Shown here piece by piece: positions 28,478 to 39,422 of a stretch of 64,000 nt of DNA. The position numbers and the translations under genes are program-made. Positions within the stretch are counted from its first letter, which is position 1. The number at the start of each line of letters is the position of its first letter. The notes below the pieces were generated by a model that was not told where the DNA came from, searched no databases, and saw only the letters and a list, made by a program, of their open reading frames with translations. The DNA comes from Marinicella marina (GTDB taxonomy: Bacteria > Pseudomonadota > Gammaproteobacteria > Xanthomonadales > Marinicellaceae): assembly GCF_030065545.1 (NCBI RefSeq), contig NZ_JASJNC010000006.1:62001-126000 (forward strand), read 5' to 3'.

Positions 28478-29791
28478 TTGGTCAAAACCATCCAGCACCA
28501 ACCTTTGGCAGATGTGCTGCGGCCACAGACCTTGGATCAAGTGGTTGGTCAGCAACACTTGATTGGTGAAGGCAAGCCGTTGTCTTTATTGGTGCAAAAT
28601 CGCCACATGCATGCGATGGTGTTTTGGGGCCCTCCAGGTACTGGTAAAACCACTTTAGCCAGAATACTCAGCCGCACCATAGATGCCAATTTAATTAATT
28701 TATCGGCGGTTTTATCTGGAGTAAAAGACATCAGGGATGCCATCAAAAAAGCGGAAGAGGCACTACCACAGAGTACCCTGCTGTTCGTTGATGAAATCCA
28801 TCGATTTAACAAATCCCAACAAGACGCCTTTTTGCCCCATCTGGAAAGTGGTTTAATCACCTTGATTGGCGCCACCACAGAAAACCCATCTTTCGCCCTG
28901 AATAATGCCCTGTTGTCACGGTTGAAGGTCTACATCCTTAAAAGTTTAGATGACGAGGCTTTGATCAAATTACTCAACCAGGGTATCAAACAAGCCAAGT
29001 TAAAACTGCTGATGTCAGAACAACAACAAATGGCCTTGGTGAGGGCGGCTGATGGTGATGGTCGCAAGCTGCTGAGTTTGTTGGAAATATTGACTGATTA
29101 TGTGACCGAAAACGTTGTAAAAGACGCTGATATTGAACTGGTTACAGTCGGTCAAACCAGGCGATTTGATAAAGGTGGTGATGAATTTTACGAACAAATA
29201 TCAGCCTTACACAAATGCGTTCGATCATCTAACCCTGATGCGGCTTTGTATTGGTTGGCCCGCATGTTGGATGGTGGCTGTGATCCTTATTACCTGGCGC
29301 GCAGGATCCTGCGCATGGCCACTGAGGATATTGGTAACGCCGATCCCAGGGCCTTGAGTTTGTGTTTGGATGCATGGCAAACTTATGAGCGTTTGGGTTA
29401 TCCAGAGGGTGATTTGGCCTTGGCCCAAGCCGTGACTTACTTGGCCAGCTGCCCGAAAAGCAATGCCGTTTACAGTGCTTTTAAATCGGCCCAAGCAGAT
29501 GCGCAAAGACGCGGCACATTGCCGGTTCCCATGCACCTGCGCAATGCGCCGACCGCATTGATGAAATCAACAGGTTATGGCAAAGGTTACCAATACGATC
29601 ATGATGCCGCCGGTGGTGTTGCTTATTCGCAAACAGGATTTCCAGATGCCATGGGTGAACAAGTTTATTACCAGCCAGCGGCACAAGGCTTAGAGATAAA
29701 AATTGCGGAAAAATTACAGCACATCCGCAATGAACGCCAACGGGCGCAAACCAAACAATCTGCCACCGACAGCCAGGAGCAATCATCATGA
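28478..29791 (+). CDS. rarA: Replication-associated recombination protein A (MgsA/RarA)
   Basis: AAA+ ATPase that acts at stalled replication forks together with SSB. The 437-residue product has Walker A GPPGTGKTT at residues 51-59, Walker B LLFVDEIHRFN, sensor GATTENPSF, and the C-terminal tetramerisation region with RRILRMATEDIGNADPRAL and HLRNAPTALMKSTGYGKGYQYDHD. The start is TTG 28478 with a weak GAG ribosome site. It follows lolA by five bases and overlaps crcB by four bases (ATGA). Confidence 0.96.
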   Translation: MVKTIQHQPLADVLRPQTLDQVVGQQHLIGEGKPLSLLVQNRHMHAMVFWGPPGTGKTTLARILSRTIDANLINLSAVLSGVKDIRDAIKKAEEALPQSTLLFVDEIHRFNKSQQDAFLPHLESGLITLIGATTENPSFALNNALLSRLKVYILKSLDDEALIKLLNQGIKQAKLKLLMSEQQQMALVRAADGDGRKLLSLLEILTDYVTENVVKDADIELVTVGQTRRFDKGGDEFYEQISALHKCVRSSNPDAALYWLARMLDGGCDPYYLARRILRMATEDIGNADPRALSLCLDAWQTYERLGYPEGDLALAQAVTYLASCPKSNAVYSAFKSAQADAQRRGTLPVPMHLRNAPTALMKSTGYGKGYQYDHDAAGGVAYSQTGFPDAMGEQVYYQPAAQGLEIKIAEKLQHIRNERQRAQTKQSATDSQEQSS

Positions 29792-30150
29792 TGGCCTTAT
29801 TGGCTGTTGCTTTGGGTGGTGCGTTGGGCGCATCAATGCGCTATGGCGTCAATCAATTAACCACTCAAGTATTGAGTTTGCCTTTGTTTTGGGCCACTTT
29901 GTTGGTGAATGTTGTGGGTTGTTTTCTGATGGGTAAAGCTTTTGCCTTTTTCAGTAACCATGCGGCCATCAGCGAGCCATTGCGGCTGTTTGTCAGTGTT
30001 GGTTTTTTAGGTGCCTTGACCACATGGTCGACATTTTCAATGGAAACGGTTTTGATGATTCAGAATGATGAAATCATCAAAGCAATTTCCTACACCGTCA
30101 TCACCACATTCTTTTGTTTTTTGGCCTTTTGGCTGGGAGTAAGAACTTGA
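29788..30150 (+). CDS. crcB: Fluoride efflux channel CrcB (Fluc)
   Basis: Small dual-topology channel that exports fluoride from the cytoplasm. The 120-residue product has four membrane segments and the family signatures GGALGASMRYGVNQ, ATLLVNVVGCFLMG and GFLGALTTWSTFSMET; the last contains the Thr-rich central sodium/fluoride region. Length fits. It overlaps rarA by four bases and the next gene begins at its stop. No fluoride riboswitch is seen upstream, as expected for an internal gene of an operon. Confidence 0.95.
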   Translation: MMALLAVALGGALGASMRYGVNQLTTQVLSLPLFWATLLVNVVGCFLMGKAFAFFSNHAAISEPLRLFVSVGFLGALTTWSTFSMETVLMIQNDEIIKAISYTVITTFFCFLAFWLGVRT

Positions 30151-31064
30151 ATAGAATAGTTATTTTCATCGCCATGATAAGCATGGTTATGGTAGCACAA
30201 GGCCAAGATGCAGAACCAGCAGAGACACAACTTCCTGGTCACGAAATACTGTTGTTTGATATTGAACAAAATGCCCATGGCGTTTTGGCTTTATCCGTTG
30301 GTAAAAACATCACTGGGCGAATTGGCTACGACAATCAACCCAAATTTTCAGACCTGGGTGGCTTGTTGTACTACACCCGCGCAGTTAGCAGCGGTGATGG
30401 CATACAGATGGACATTTACCAATACGATGTTGCCACCGGCCAAACCCAAGCCTACATGATAACCACACGCAGTGAGTATTCTGCCACGCCGATGCGCAAC
30501 AGCCCCCATTTAAGTGTGGTACAAGTAGATGAGGTAGGTGATCAGTACGTGGTCATTTTGAATCAATCAGCTGCTGCGGATCAACAGTTCCGTCGCACCA
30601 GCGATTTGAAACAAGTGGGGTACTTTAATTGGACGGCTGATGGTGGTTTGTGGAGTTTTGTCTTGAATGATTCGGACGGTGGTGATTTGTACTTACAGAA
30701 AAAAGGGGCGCAAGCCGCCAAACTCACTGCCAACATTGGTAGGGCATTGGTGACAGACAGCGCTGGCATGGACTTATATTATGTGGATAAAAACACCCAA
30801 CCTTGGCGCATACACAAGCGCAACAGCGCCGGTTTGTTTGAAGATGTGATGCCATTGCCAATGGGCGTTGAAGATTTTACATTAGACAGTGCTGGTCGTT
30901 TTTGGGCCGGTCGTGGTAACACCCTGTATGTCAGTACCGATCAAAAGCGTTGGTTTATCATTGCTGAGTTTGATCAGCCTGAATTGCATCAAATCACACG
31001 CTTGACCACCAACCCGCAAGCCGATAAGATTGCGGTTGTTTTTGCTGAAAAAATCACCGAGTAA
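30147..31064 (+). CDS. Secreted beta-propeller-like protein of unknown function
   Basis: A 305-residue product starting at TTG 30147, with GGGAG seven bases upstream, and beginning with a signal peptide (hydrophobic IVIFIAMISMVMVAQG). The body shows repeating beta-strand units (LGGLLYYTRAV, QVGYFNWTADGGLWSFVL, DLYYVDKNTQPWRIHKR, TLDSAGRFWAGRGNTLYVS), like the TolB/PD40 WD40-type propeller. The start overlaps the crcB stop by four bases, so it is cotranscribed with rarA-crcB. No catalytic motif is visible; a periplasmic binding role is possible. Confidence 0.65.
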   Translation: MNRIVIFIAMISMVMVAQGQDAEPAETQLPGHEILLFDIEQNAHGVLALSVGKNITGRIGYDNQPKFSDLGGLLYYTRAVSSGDGIQMDIYQYDVATGQTQAYMITTRSEYSATPMRNSPHLSVVQVDEVGDQYVVILNQSAAADQQFRRTSDLKQVGYFNWTADGGLWSFVLNDSDGGDLYLQKKGAQAAKLTANIGRALVTDSAGMDLYYVDKNTQPWRIHKRNSAGLFEDVMPLPMGVEDFTLDSAGRFWAGRGNTLYVSTDQKRWFIIAEFDQPELHQITRLTTNPQADKIAVVFAEKITE

Positions 31065-31076
31065 AATTTGATACAC

Positions 31077-31153
31077 GCGCTCGTAGCTCAGTAGGATAGA
31101 GCGGTTGCCTCCTAAGCAATAGGTCGGGGGTTCGATTCCCTCCGAGCGCGCCA
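31077..31153 (+). tRNA. tRNA-Arg (anticodon CCU)
   Basis: A 77-base cloverleaf with encoded CCA. The acceptor stem is GCGCTCG/CGAGCGC, the D arm GCTC/GAGC, the anticodon stem GTTGC/GCAAT (one G-U), the loop CTCCTAA giving anticodon CCT at 31111-31113, and the T arm GGGGG-TTCGATT-CCCTC. It reads the rare arginine codon AGG. It lies 12 bases after a secreted-protein gene and before the katG terminator. tRNA genes are common integration sites, but no integrase follows here. Confidence 0.95.
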
Positions 31154-31232
31154 ATTCCATCAATTCATCTGTCAAACAATGGCGCCACAATAAAACACTG
31201 AAATAAAGTTGCTACGTGAACAGATTGAACAT

Positions 31233-31266
31233 AAAAAAAGCAGGATTAAAACCCTGCTTTTTCTTT
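31233..31266. terminator. Bidirectional terminator between tRNA-Arg and katG
   Basis: AAAAAAAGCAGG and CCTGCTTTTTCTTT flank a short loop, giving an A-tract/T-tract hairpin that can end both the plus-strand transcript with the tRNA and the minus-strand katG transcript. Confidence 0.85.
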
Positions 31267-31281
31267 GAAGCTGTTTTGTGA

Positions 31282-33465
<2,184 letters not shown>

Positions 33466-33476
33466 TTAATGAGGTT

Positions 33477-33504
33477 AATATAGCCGATAAAGAATGATTG
33501 GTAA
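33477..33504 (-). promoter_or_regulatory. Possible sigma-70 promoter of katG
   Basis: On the minus strand TTACCA (33499-33504, four of six), a 16-base spacer and TATATT (33477-33482, five of six), about 33 bases before the katG ATG. Confidence 0.4.
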
Positions 33505-33609
33505 AATAGGATTATTGGGTTGCAACGATATGAAAAATAGATGATCATGGTTTTTCTGTTGATGACCAACTGACCACACCTGATTGGTTTCAGGCTATAA
33601 ACATCTGCA

Positions 33610-33632
33610 AAACACCTTGTGGTTTGGTGTTT
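33610..33632 (-). terminator. Small hairpin at the end of the 33631-34848 gene
   Basis: Inverted repeat AAACACC/GGTGTTT overlapping the stop codon, followed on the minus strand by a short TTTTG. It may be a weak terminator of the recN transcript. Confidence 0.35.
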
Positions 33633-34848
33633 ACATTTGGCTGTTGAGGCATGTCGTTGGGTTAGTCATCCCTTTATGCCCTTGCGCAGAAAATTTTTGG
33701 TAACGGTATTCAGCCATTGCAATCAATCGGCTGTACTCGTCATTGGCCTGTTGTTGAATCTTGTGGTATTGAGAATCGAAGTAGTCATCCATAAAATATT
33801 CAGCTTTGGCCAGGTCTTGCAAGCATTCATAACTGGCCCTGAATTGATCGTTCATTTTGTTGGCAGCAGCCACACCTTGGTTGTCACCTTGGACTTCATA
33901 AGTCGCAATCAATAAGCTGTGCCCCAGTGCCTTGTCTATCATTGAGTTACTTTTTTGAATCATAATTTGAGCAATTTTGCTGCATTGGTCCACTTTGATT
34001 CGATTGGATTTACAATAATTCAAGACCGGTCGATAGGGCGGAAACTCATTCAAGAATCCGAAAGAATATTTGACATAATGCGGCATGTAAGCGGGCATGA
34101 GTTGAGGCAGTTGGGTTTTGGCCGCCGGTGATAAACCTGATAACTGCTGGTAATCTCTGATCATGCTTTCGATGAACGATTCAGGCACTGGGTTGTTGGC
34201 CATGAATTGGTCTATCATTTGATTCATTTCTGGGGTGATGAACAACACGGTGTGGCTGAATTGGCTGTTGGCCATTAAAGCGATTAACTTGGCCATGGCT
34301 TGTTGGTTGTTGGCCTCACTGGCCAGGGCAAAAGACTGTAAGTAGGATTGCAAGTTTTCACTATCGAGTTGCAAGCGCTTTTCAATCAAGACATTGGCAT
34401 GACAGTAGTCTTTCAACTTTTCATTGAAGCACAATCCTGACAGGATGTTCATGGCCTCTGGTGTCAAGTTGTCCTGGGTAAGCAATAAGTTAAGCGCATC
34501 AGCAATTGGCTGGTAACTGAGGTTTTGCAGTTTATCTTGTGCGGATTCATCTTGATTAATATTGACTATGAGGCTGGCGTTTTGCGCTGAAGATAATCGC
34601 GCAGCCAAGGTCATGGCAATGGCAAATGAATCATCGGACGCCACCAAATAACGATACAACTCATTGACCCATTGGCTGTAATCTTTGGCAGCGGCTAATT
34701 GGTCTTGGTCTTTGGGGCCAAACACCACTCCCATGTCATTTTTCAAAGCAGGGTTGTTGCTGTCATCTGAGAGGCTCTCATCGGCGTTGGCACTCAAAGC
34801 GCTCAAGCCAAACAAGCCAAGTGCCATTATTATTGTGTGTTTTTGCAT
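33631..34848 (-). CDS. Secreted protein of unknown function
   Basis: A 405-residue product with a signal peptide ending near LSANA. The rest is mostly alpha-helical, rich in Gln, Asn, Leu and Met, with six or more cysteines (for example GLCFNEKLKDYC, LNYCKSNRIKVDQC, ASYECL), as expected for a disulfide-containing periplasmic protein; the helical pattern could be TPR-like, but I see no clear repeat. It starts eight bases after the recN stop and so is in the recN operon. I do not recognise a family. Confidence 0.75.
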   Translation of the reverse strand: MQKHTIIMALGLFGLSALSANADESLSDDSNNPALKNDMGVVFGPKDQDQLAAAKDYSQWVNELYRYLVASDDSFAIAMTLAARLSSAQNASLIVNINQDESAQDKLQNLSYQPIADALNLLLTQDNLTPEAMNILSGLCFNEKLKDYCHANVLIEKRLQLDSENLQSYLQSFALASEANNQQAMAKLIALMANSQFSHTVLFITPEMNQMIDQFMANNPVPESFIESMIRDYQQLSGLSPAAKTQLPQLMPAYMPHYVKYSFGFLNEFPPYRPVLNYCKSNRIKVDQCSKIAQIMIQKSNSMIDKALGHSLLIATYEVQGDNQGVAAANKMNDQFRASYECLQDLAKAEYFMDDYFDSQYHKIQQQANDEYSRLIAMAEYRYQKFSAQGHKGMTNPTTCLNSQM

Positions 34849-34856
34849 GGGCTTAT

Positions 34857-36524
34857 TTACGATCCGGTTTTTAAAAACTCTTTGGCCTGGGCCAGAGTGG
34901 CAGCGGTGATGGTTTGGCCACCTGACATGCGGGCCAACTCTTCAATTCGCTGTGATTCTGTTAAATGGCTGATTTTTGAGGTGGTGTATTCACCTTGGGT
35001 GGATTTGCTGACCAATAAGTGGTCGTGGGCATGTCCTGCCACTTGGGGCAGGTGAGTGACTGCGAAAACCTGGTTATGGGCACTTAATTGTTGCATGATG
35101 TGACCCACTTTCTCTGCGGTCCCGCCGCCGATTCCGGTGTCCACCTCATCAAACACAAAGGCTTGGTGCTGCTGCTTTTGTTGGGTACAAACCTCAATAG
35201 CCAGAGAAATTCTTGATAATTCACCGCCTGATGCGGTTTTATTCAGTGGTTGTGGTGATTGGCCTTTGTTGGCAGCAATCATGAATTCGACGTGGTTGAT
35301 CCCTGAAGCGCTGGGTTTGGTGTCTTTTTTGTGGCTGACTTGTATGCTGAAATCCGCCTCAGGCAAGCCCAAATCACGAATCATGCCAGTGATGTCTTGG
35401 GCCAGTTTGGTGGCTGCTTGTTGGCGTTGTTTCGAGAGTTTCTCAGCAACCTCCTGGTAATGTTCAGAAGCGCTGATGATTTGTTGTTCCAACTTTTGTT
35501 GGTTGCTGGCCAAATCAGCATGGGTATTTAATGTGCTGGCTAAATCTTGATGGTGTTGATAGAGCAATTCAGGCATCACTTTTTGTTTGCGAGCGATGTG
35601 AGTGATTTGGTCCAGTCGCTGTTCGATCTGCGTTAAATGAGCTGGGTCACTGTCGATGCCTTCAGCCACAGCTTTTAATTCCAATTGAGCCTCATTGGTG
35701 TTGATTAAAGCTTCATCGAGCATTTTAATGATGTCGCTGAAATCATGCCCTTTGGCTTGTTGTAACTGGTTGATCACCAGTCCCAACTGTGCCTCCACAC
35801 TGCCATCGGTTTCGCTGATGCTGTTCAAAGAGGCGTCTATGGTGGTGATTAACTCTTGCGCATGTGAGGCGGTCTTCAGGGCCTCATGCAATTCATCGTA
35901 TTCTTTTTCTTGAAGGGCCAGTTGTTCTAACTCATCGTATTGATACTGTAACAGCTGCGCTTGTTCATGGCTCATCGAGCCGGCCGCTAACAGCTGCTGT
36001 TTTTGTTGTTCCAGTTCGTGCACTTGTTTAACTGCTTCTTGCACCTGTTTCAGTAACAAGGGATGATCGGCGGATTGATCGAGGATTTGCAGCTGATTGT
36101 GGTTATTGAGTAATCTGATTTGGTCATGCTGACCATGGATTTGTACCAAGAACTGACTCAGTTCTTTCACCATGCCAGAGGGGGTTGGCTTACCGTTGAT
36201 CCATTGTTTGCTGCGACCTTGTTTATTGGTGGTTCTGCGAATGATCAGTTCGCCATCTTCATTGGGCATCAGGTCTTGTTGTTTTAACCAGGATGAGGCA
36301 GGGGGATTTTGTGTCACATCAAAAGCCGCAATGATCTCGGCCTGTTCCGCAAACGGCCCTATGGCTTGGGTATCAGCACGGTTGCCCAAGGCCAGCGACA
36401 GGGCGCCAATGATGATTGATTTACCTGCGCCGGTTTCGCCCGTAAAGACAGACATTCTGGGGTGAAAGTCAATTTCCAATTGGTCAATCAAAACGAAATT
36501 TTCAATGTACAGCGATTGCAGCAT
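34857..36524 (-). CDS. recN: DNA repair protein RecN
   Basis: SMC-like ATPase that holds DNA ends together during double-strand break repair. The 555-residue product has Walker A GETGAGKS at residues 29-36, two long coiled-coil arms (about residues 155-370) and the C-terminal half-site with LSRISLAIE signature region and DEVDTGIGGGTAEKVG. Length matches the family. It is transcribed away from grpE, with the heat-shock promoter of grpE between them. No LexA box could be recognised in the short upstream region. Confidence 0.96.
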   Translation of the reverse strand: MLQSLYIENFVLIDQLEIDFHPRMSVFTGETGAGKSIIIGALSLALGNRADTQAIGPFAEQAEIIAAFDVTQNPPASSWLKQQDLMPNEDGELIIRRTTNKQGRSKQWINGKPTPSGMVKELSQFLVQIHGQHDQIRLLNNHNQLQILDQSADHPLLLKQVQEAVKQVHELEQQKQQLLAAGSMSHEQAQLLQYQYDELEQLALQEKEYDELHEALKTASHAQELITTIDASLNSISETDGSVEAQLGLVINQLQQAKGHDFSDIIKMLDEALINTNEAQLELKAVAEGIDSDPAHLTQIEQRLDQITHIARKQKVMPELLYQHHQDLASTLNTHADLASNQQKLEQQIISASEHYQEVAEKLSKQRQQAATKLAQDITGMIRDLGLPEADFSIQVSHKKDTKPSASGINHVEFMIAANKGQSPQPLNKTASGGELSRISLAIEVCTQQKQQHQAFVFDEVDTGIGGGTAEKVGHIMQQLSAHNQVFAVTHLPQVAGHAHDHLLVSKSTQGEYTTSKISHLTESQRIEELARMSGGQTITAATLAQAKEFLKTGS

Positions 36525-36563
36525 ATTCCACTATTATTAGTTGTTTAAATTTACTTCAGATGC

Positions 36564-36591
36564 CTTGAATTGTTATGTGACACCTCCATAT
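36564..36591 (+). promoter_or_regulatory. Sigma-32 heat-shock promoter of grpE
   Basis: CTTGAA (36564-36569), a 14-base spacer and CTCCATAT (36584-36591). This matches the RpoH consensus CTTGAA-N13..15-CCCCATNT in all bases but one. It lies 31 bases before the grpE ATG. Confidence 0.85.
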
Positions 36592-36622
36592 CACTGCCAT
36601 TATAAAACAACTACAAGTGATT

Positions 36623-37258
36623 ATGACTGAGGAAAATGTAAATCAAGAGGTAGATTCTGAATTAAACCAAGAAGAAATCGCAGAAAATGATGCCACCATT
36701 GAAAATGATGGACTTGATGCCGATGAAGAAATCATTGCTGAATTGGATGACAATGAATTGTCTGCACTGGAACAGATGCAAAGAAAAATAGAAGATTTGG
36801 AAGCACAGTTGGCTGAAAAGGACGAAATCATTGGCAGTAAAGAAGATGAAGTGTTGCGCGTGGCGGCTGAGGCACAAAACTTGCAGCGCCGGTTGCAAAG
36901 AGATTTGGACAACACCCGAAAGTTTTCAAACGACAAAATCATCAAAGCGATGATTCCAGTGATGGACAGTTTTGATAAAGCTTTGGAAGTGATTGATGAT
37001 GAGTCTTGTGAAGTCACCACAGAAGCCATGATTGAGGGCACCCAAAACACGCAAAAAATCTTTGCCAAGGTGCTGGCCGATAACGGCATTGAAATCGTTG
37101 ACCCAGTGGGTGAGGCGTTCGACCCAGAGTTACATGAAGCCATGTCTATGGTGCCATCACCTGAGCATGAAAAAAACACCATCATTAATGTCTTTCAGAA
37201 AGGTTATTTATTGCATGGGCGCGTGATTCGTGCCGCCATGGTGGTGGTTGCTGCGTAG
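36623..37258 (+). CDS. grpE: Nucleotide exchange factor GrpE
   Basis: GrpE releases ADP from DnaK. The 211-residue product has a long acidic N-terminal region (first 60 residues rich in Glu and Asp), the dimerisation coiled coil (about 60-125, EQMQRKIEDLEAQLAEK then AEAQNLQRRLQRDLDN) and the C-terminal beta domain with the signature FDPELHEAMSMVPS. ATG 36623 is chosen over GTG 36617. It is preceded by a sigma-32 promoter and followed by dnaK after 69 bases. Confidence 0.96.
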   Translation: MTEENVNQEVDSELNQEEIAENDATIENDGLDADEEIIAELDDNELSALEQMQRKIEDLEAQLAEKDEIIGSKEDEVLRVAAEAQNLQRRLQRDLDNTRKFSNDKIIKAMIPVMDSFDKALEVIDDESCEVTTEAMIEGTQNTQKIFAKVLADNGIEIVDPVGEAFDPELHEAMSMVPSPEHEKNTIINVFQKGYLLHGRVIRAAMVVVAA

Positions 37259-37284
37259 CTTGAAAAATATTTTAAAGACCATAG
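37259..37284 (+). promoter_or_regulatory. Possible second sigma-32-like promoter before dnaK
   Basis: CTTGAA (37259-37264), a 12-base spacer and GACCATAG (37277-37284). The upstream element is perfect but the -10 matches poorly and the spacer is short. An inverted repeat GACCA/TGGTC (37277-37293) overlaps the -10 and could instead be a processing or stability hairpin. Confidence 0.3.
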
Positions 37285-37327
37285 ATAGTGGTCATCATTT
37301 AAGAACAAATTTTTAGAGGTTAAAAAA

Positions 37328-39256
37328 ATGTCAAAAGTAATCGGAATAGATTTAGGAACAACTAATTCCTGCGTCGCTATTATGGAAGGCAATGACATCA
37401 AAGTTATTGAAAATTCTGAAGGCGACAGAACCACACCTTCAATCGTGGCTTTCACTGAAGAAGGTAAAACATTGGTTGGACAATCAGCTAAAAGACAAGC
37501 TGTGACCAACCCAGAGAATACATTATTCGCCATCAAGCGTCTGATTGGTCGTAAGGTCAACGAAGACGTGGTGAAAAAAGACAAAGACATCGTGCCATAC
37601 AAAATCATCGGCGCCGATAACGGCGACGCTTGGGTTGAAGTGCGCGGTAAAAAAATGGCGCCACAAGAAGTCTCGGCGCGTATTTTAGAGAAAATGAAAC
37701 AAACGGCTGAAGACTACTTGGGTCAAGACGTGACTCAAGCGGTTATTACAGTACCTGCTTATTTCAACGACTCACAACGCCAAGCCACCAAAGATGCTGG
37801 TAAAATTGCTGGTTTGGATGTCAAGCGCATCATCAACGAGCCAACGGCTGCCGCATTGGCCTATGGTATGGATAAAAAAGGTGGTGATCGCACCATCGCT
37901 GTCTATGACTTAGGTGGTGGTACATTCGATATCTCAATCATTGAGATTGCTGATATTGATGGCGAACAACAGTTTGAAGTGTTGGCCACCAACGGTGATA
38001 CCTTCTTGGGCGGTGAAGATTTCGATAACCGCGTGATGGATTACTTGGTTGATGAGTTCAAGAAAGACCAAGGTGTCGATCTGAAAAATGATCCATTGGC
38101 TTTACAGCGCTTGAAAGAAGCCGCTGAGAAAGCCAAAATTGAATTATCAACTTTGGATCAAACTGAAGTGAACTTGCCTTACATCACAGCTGATGCCTCA
38201 GGTCCTAAACACATGAACGTGAAAATCACCCGTTCTAAGTTGGAATCTTTGGTAGAAGACTTAGTGAAACGCACTGTTGCCCCTTGTGAAACCGCAATCA
38301 AAGACGCCGGTGTGTCATTGAGCGAAATCTCTGACGTAATCTTGGTCGGTGGTCAGACGCGTATGCCAGCGGTACAAACCATTGTTGAACAAACTTTCGG
38401 TAAGAAACCACGTAAAGACGTGAACCCAGATGAGGCTGTGGCCATGGGTGCAGCAGTTCAAGGTGGCGTATTATCTGGGGATGTGAAAGACGTGTTGTTG
38501 CTTGATGTAACTCCTTTGTCATTGGGTATCGAAACTTTGGGTGGTGTGATGACCAAGTTGATTGAGAAAAACACCACGATTCCAACCAAGGCATCACAGG
38601 TATTCTCAACCGCAGAGGACAACCAGTCAGCAGTAACGGTTCATGTCTTACAAGGTGAGCGTGAAGTGGCACATGCCAACAAATCATTGGGTCAGTTCAA
38701 CTTAGAAGGTATTTCAGCAGCGCCACGTGGCATGCCACAAATTGAAGTAACCTTTGATATTGATGCCAACGGTATCATCCATGTTTCGGCCAAAGACAAA
38801 GCCACAGGTAAAGAGCAACGCATTGAAATCAAAGCGGGTTCAGGTTTGTCGGATGAAGAAATTGAAAACATGATCAAAGATGCTGAGTTGAACGCTGATA
38901 AAGACAAAGAGTTCAAAGAATTGTCACAAGCCAGAAACGGTGCAGATGCGATGACTCATTCAGCCAAGCAAATGCTGGAAGAGCACAAAGAAATCATTGA
39001 TGAAGGCGAGAAATCAGCCATCGAATCAGCGATTGAAGCGCTTGAAACAGCGGCCAAAGGCGATGACAAAGCAGCGATTGAAGCAGCCACTGAAGCACTG
39101 CAAACAGCCACCCAGCCAGTGATGCAAAAAGTCGCACAAGCGGCTCAAGCACAACAAGGCGGTGAAGCTGGTGCTGATGCTGAAGCCTCATCAGGTAACG
39201 ACGATGATGTGGTTGATGCTGAGTTTGAAGAAGTCAACGACGAAGAGAAGAAGTAA
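37328..39256 (+). CDS. dnaK: Molecular chaperone DnaK (Hsp70)
   Basis: Central ATP-driven foldase. The 642-residue product starts [15 protein letters not shown] and has the ATPase signatures [13 protein letters not shown] and [14 protein letters not shown], the linker [18 protein letters not shown], the substrate-binding domain, and an acidic tail ending [11 protein letters not shown]. Length is that of E. coli DnaK. An AGAGG ribosome site precedes ATG 37328. It sits between grpE and dnaJ in the usual heat-shock order. Confidence 0.98.
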   Translation: MSKVIGIDLGTTNSCVAIMEGNDIKVIENSEGDRTTPSIVAFTEEGKTLVGQSAKRQAVTNPENTLFAIKRLIGRKVNEDVVKKDKDIVPYKIIGADNGDAWVEVRGKKMAPQEVSARILEKMKQTAEDYLGQDVTQAVITVPAYFNDSQRQATKDAGKIAGLDVKRIINEPTAAALAYGMDKKGGDRTIAVYDLGGGTFDISIIEIADIDGEQQFEVLATNGDTFLGGEDFDNRVMDYLVDEFKKDQGVDLKNDPLALQRLKEAAEKAKIELSTLDQTEVNLPYITADASGPKHMNVKITRSKLESLVEDLVKRTVAPCETAIKDAGVSLSEISDVILVGGQTRMPAVQTIVEQTFGKKPRKDVNPDEAVAMGAAVQGGVLSGDVKDVLLLDVTPLSLGIETLGGVMTKLIEKNTTIPTKASQVFSTAEDNQSAVTVHVLQGEREVAHANKSLGQFNLEGISAAPRGMPQIEVTFDIDANGIIHVSAKDKATGKEQRIEIKAGSGLSDEEIENMIKDAELNADKDKEFKELSQARNGADAMTHSAKQMLEEHKEIIDEGEKSAIESAIEALETAAKGDDKAAIEAATEALQTATQPVMQKVAQAAQAQQGGEAGADAEASSGNDDDVVDAEFEEVNDEEKK

Positions 39257-39334
39257 TCGCAGCGAGAGCGCGATTCATTGGATAAGTTATCAGCTGGTAG
39301 CGTTAAAAACGGCCAGTTGATGACCTATCAATCT

Positions 39335-39371
39335 AAATACCGTCTTAGGCCTACAGCCTCAGGCGGTATTT
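39335..39371 (+). terminator. Hairpin between dnaK and dnaJ
   Basis: Inverted repeat AAATACCG (39335-39342)/CGGTATTT (39364-39371) with a second inner stem AGGC/GCCT. There is no long T-run after it, so it is more likely to reduce than to stop read-through into dnaJ, a common arrangement that lowers DnaJ relative to DnaK. Confidence 0.5.
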
Positions 39372-39422
39372 CATTAACAAGAGGTTGAAAAAAGCCTCTA
39401 TAAATAACATATAAAAAGAGTT

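Noticed and set aside
29481-29789. Minus-strand frame of 102 codons within rarA
   Set aside because: It is antisense to the conserved C-terminal region of RarA and has no ribosome site or family signature.
31077-31153. tRNA-Arg as an integration site of a genomic island
   Set aside because: No integrase and no direct repeat of the tRNA 3' end is visible nearby; the following gene katG is a normal chromosomal gene.
33506-33540. OxyR binding site upstream of katG
   Set aside because: Two ATAG motifs are present but 31 bases apart, not the 22-base repeat distance expected, and the CTAT halves do not fit.
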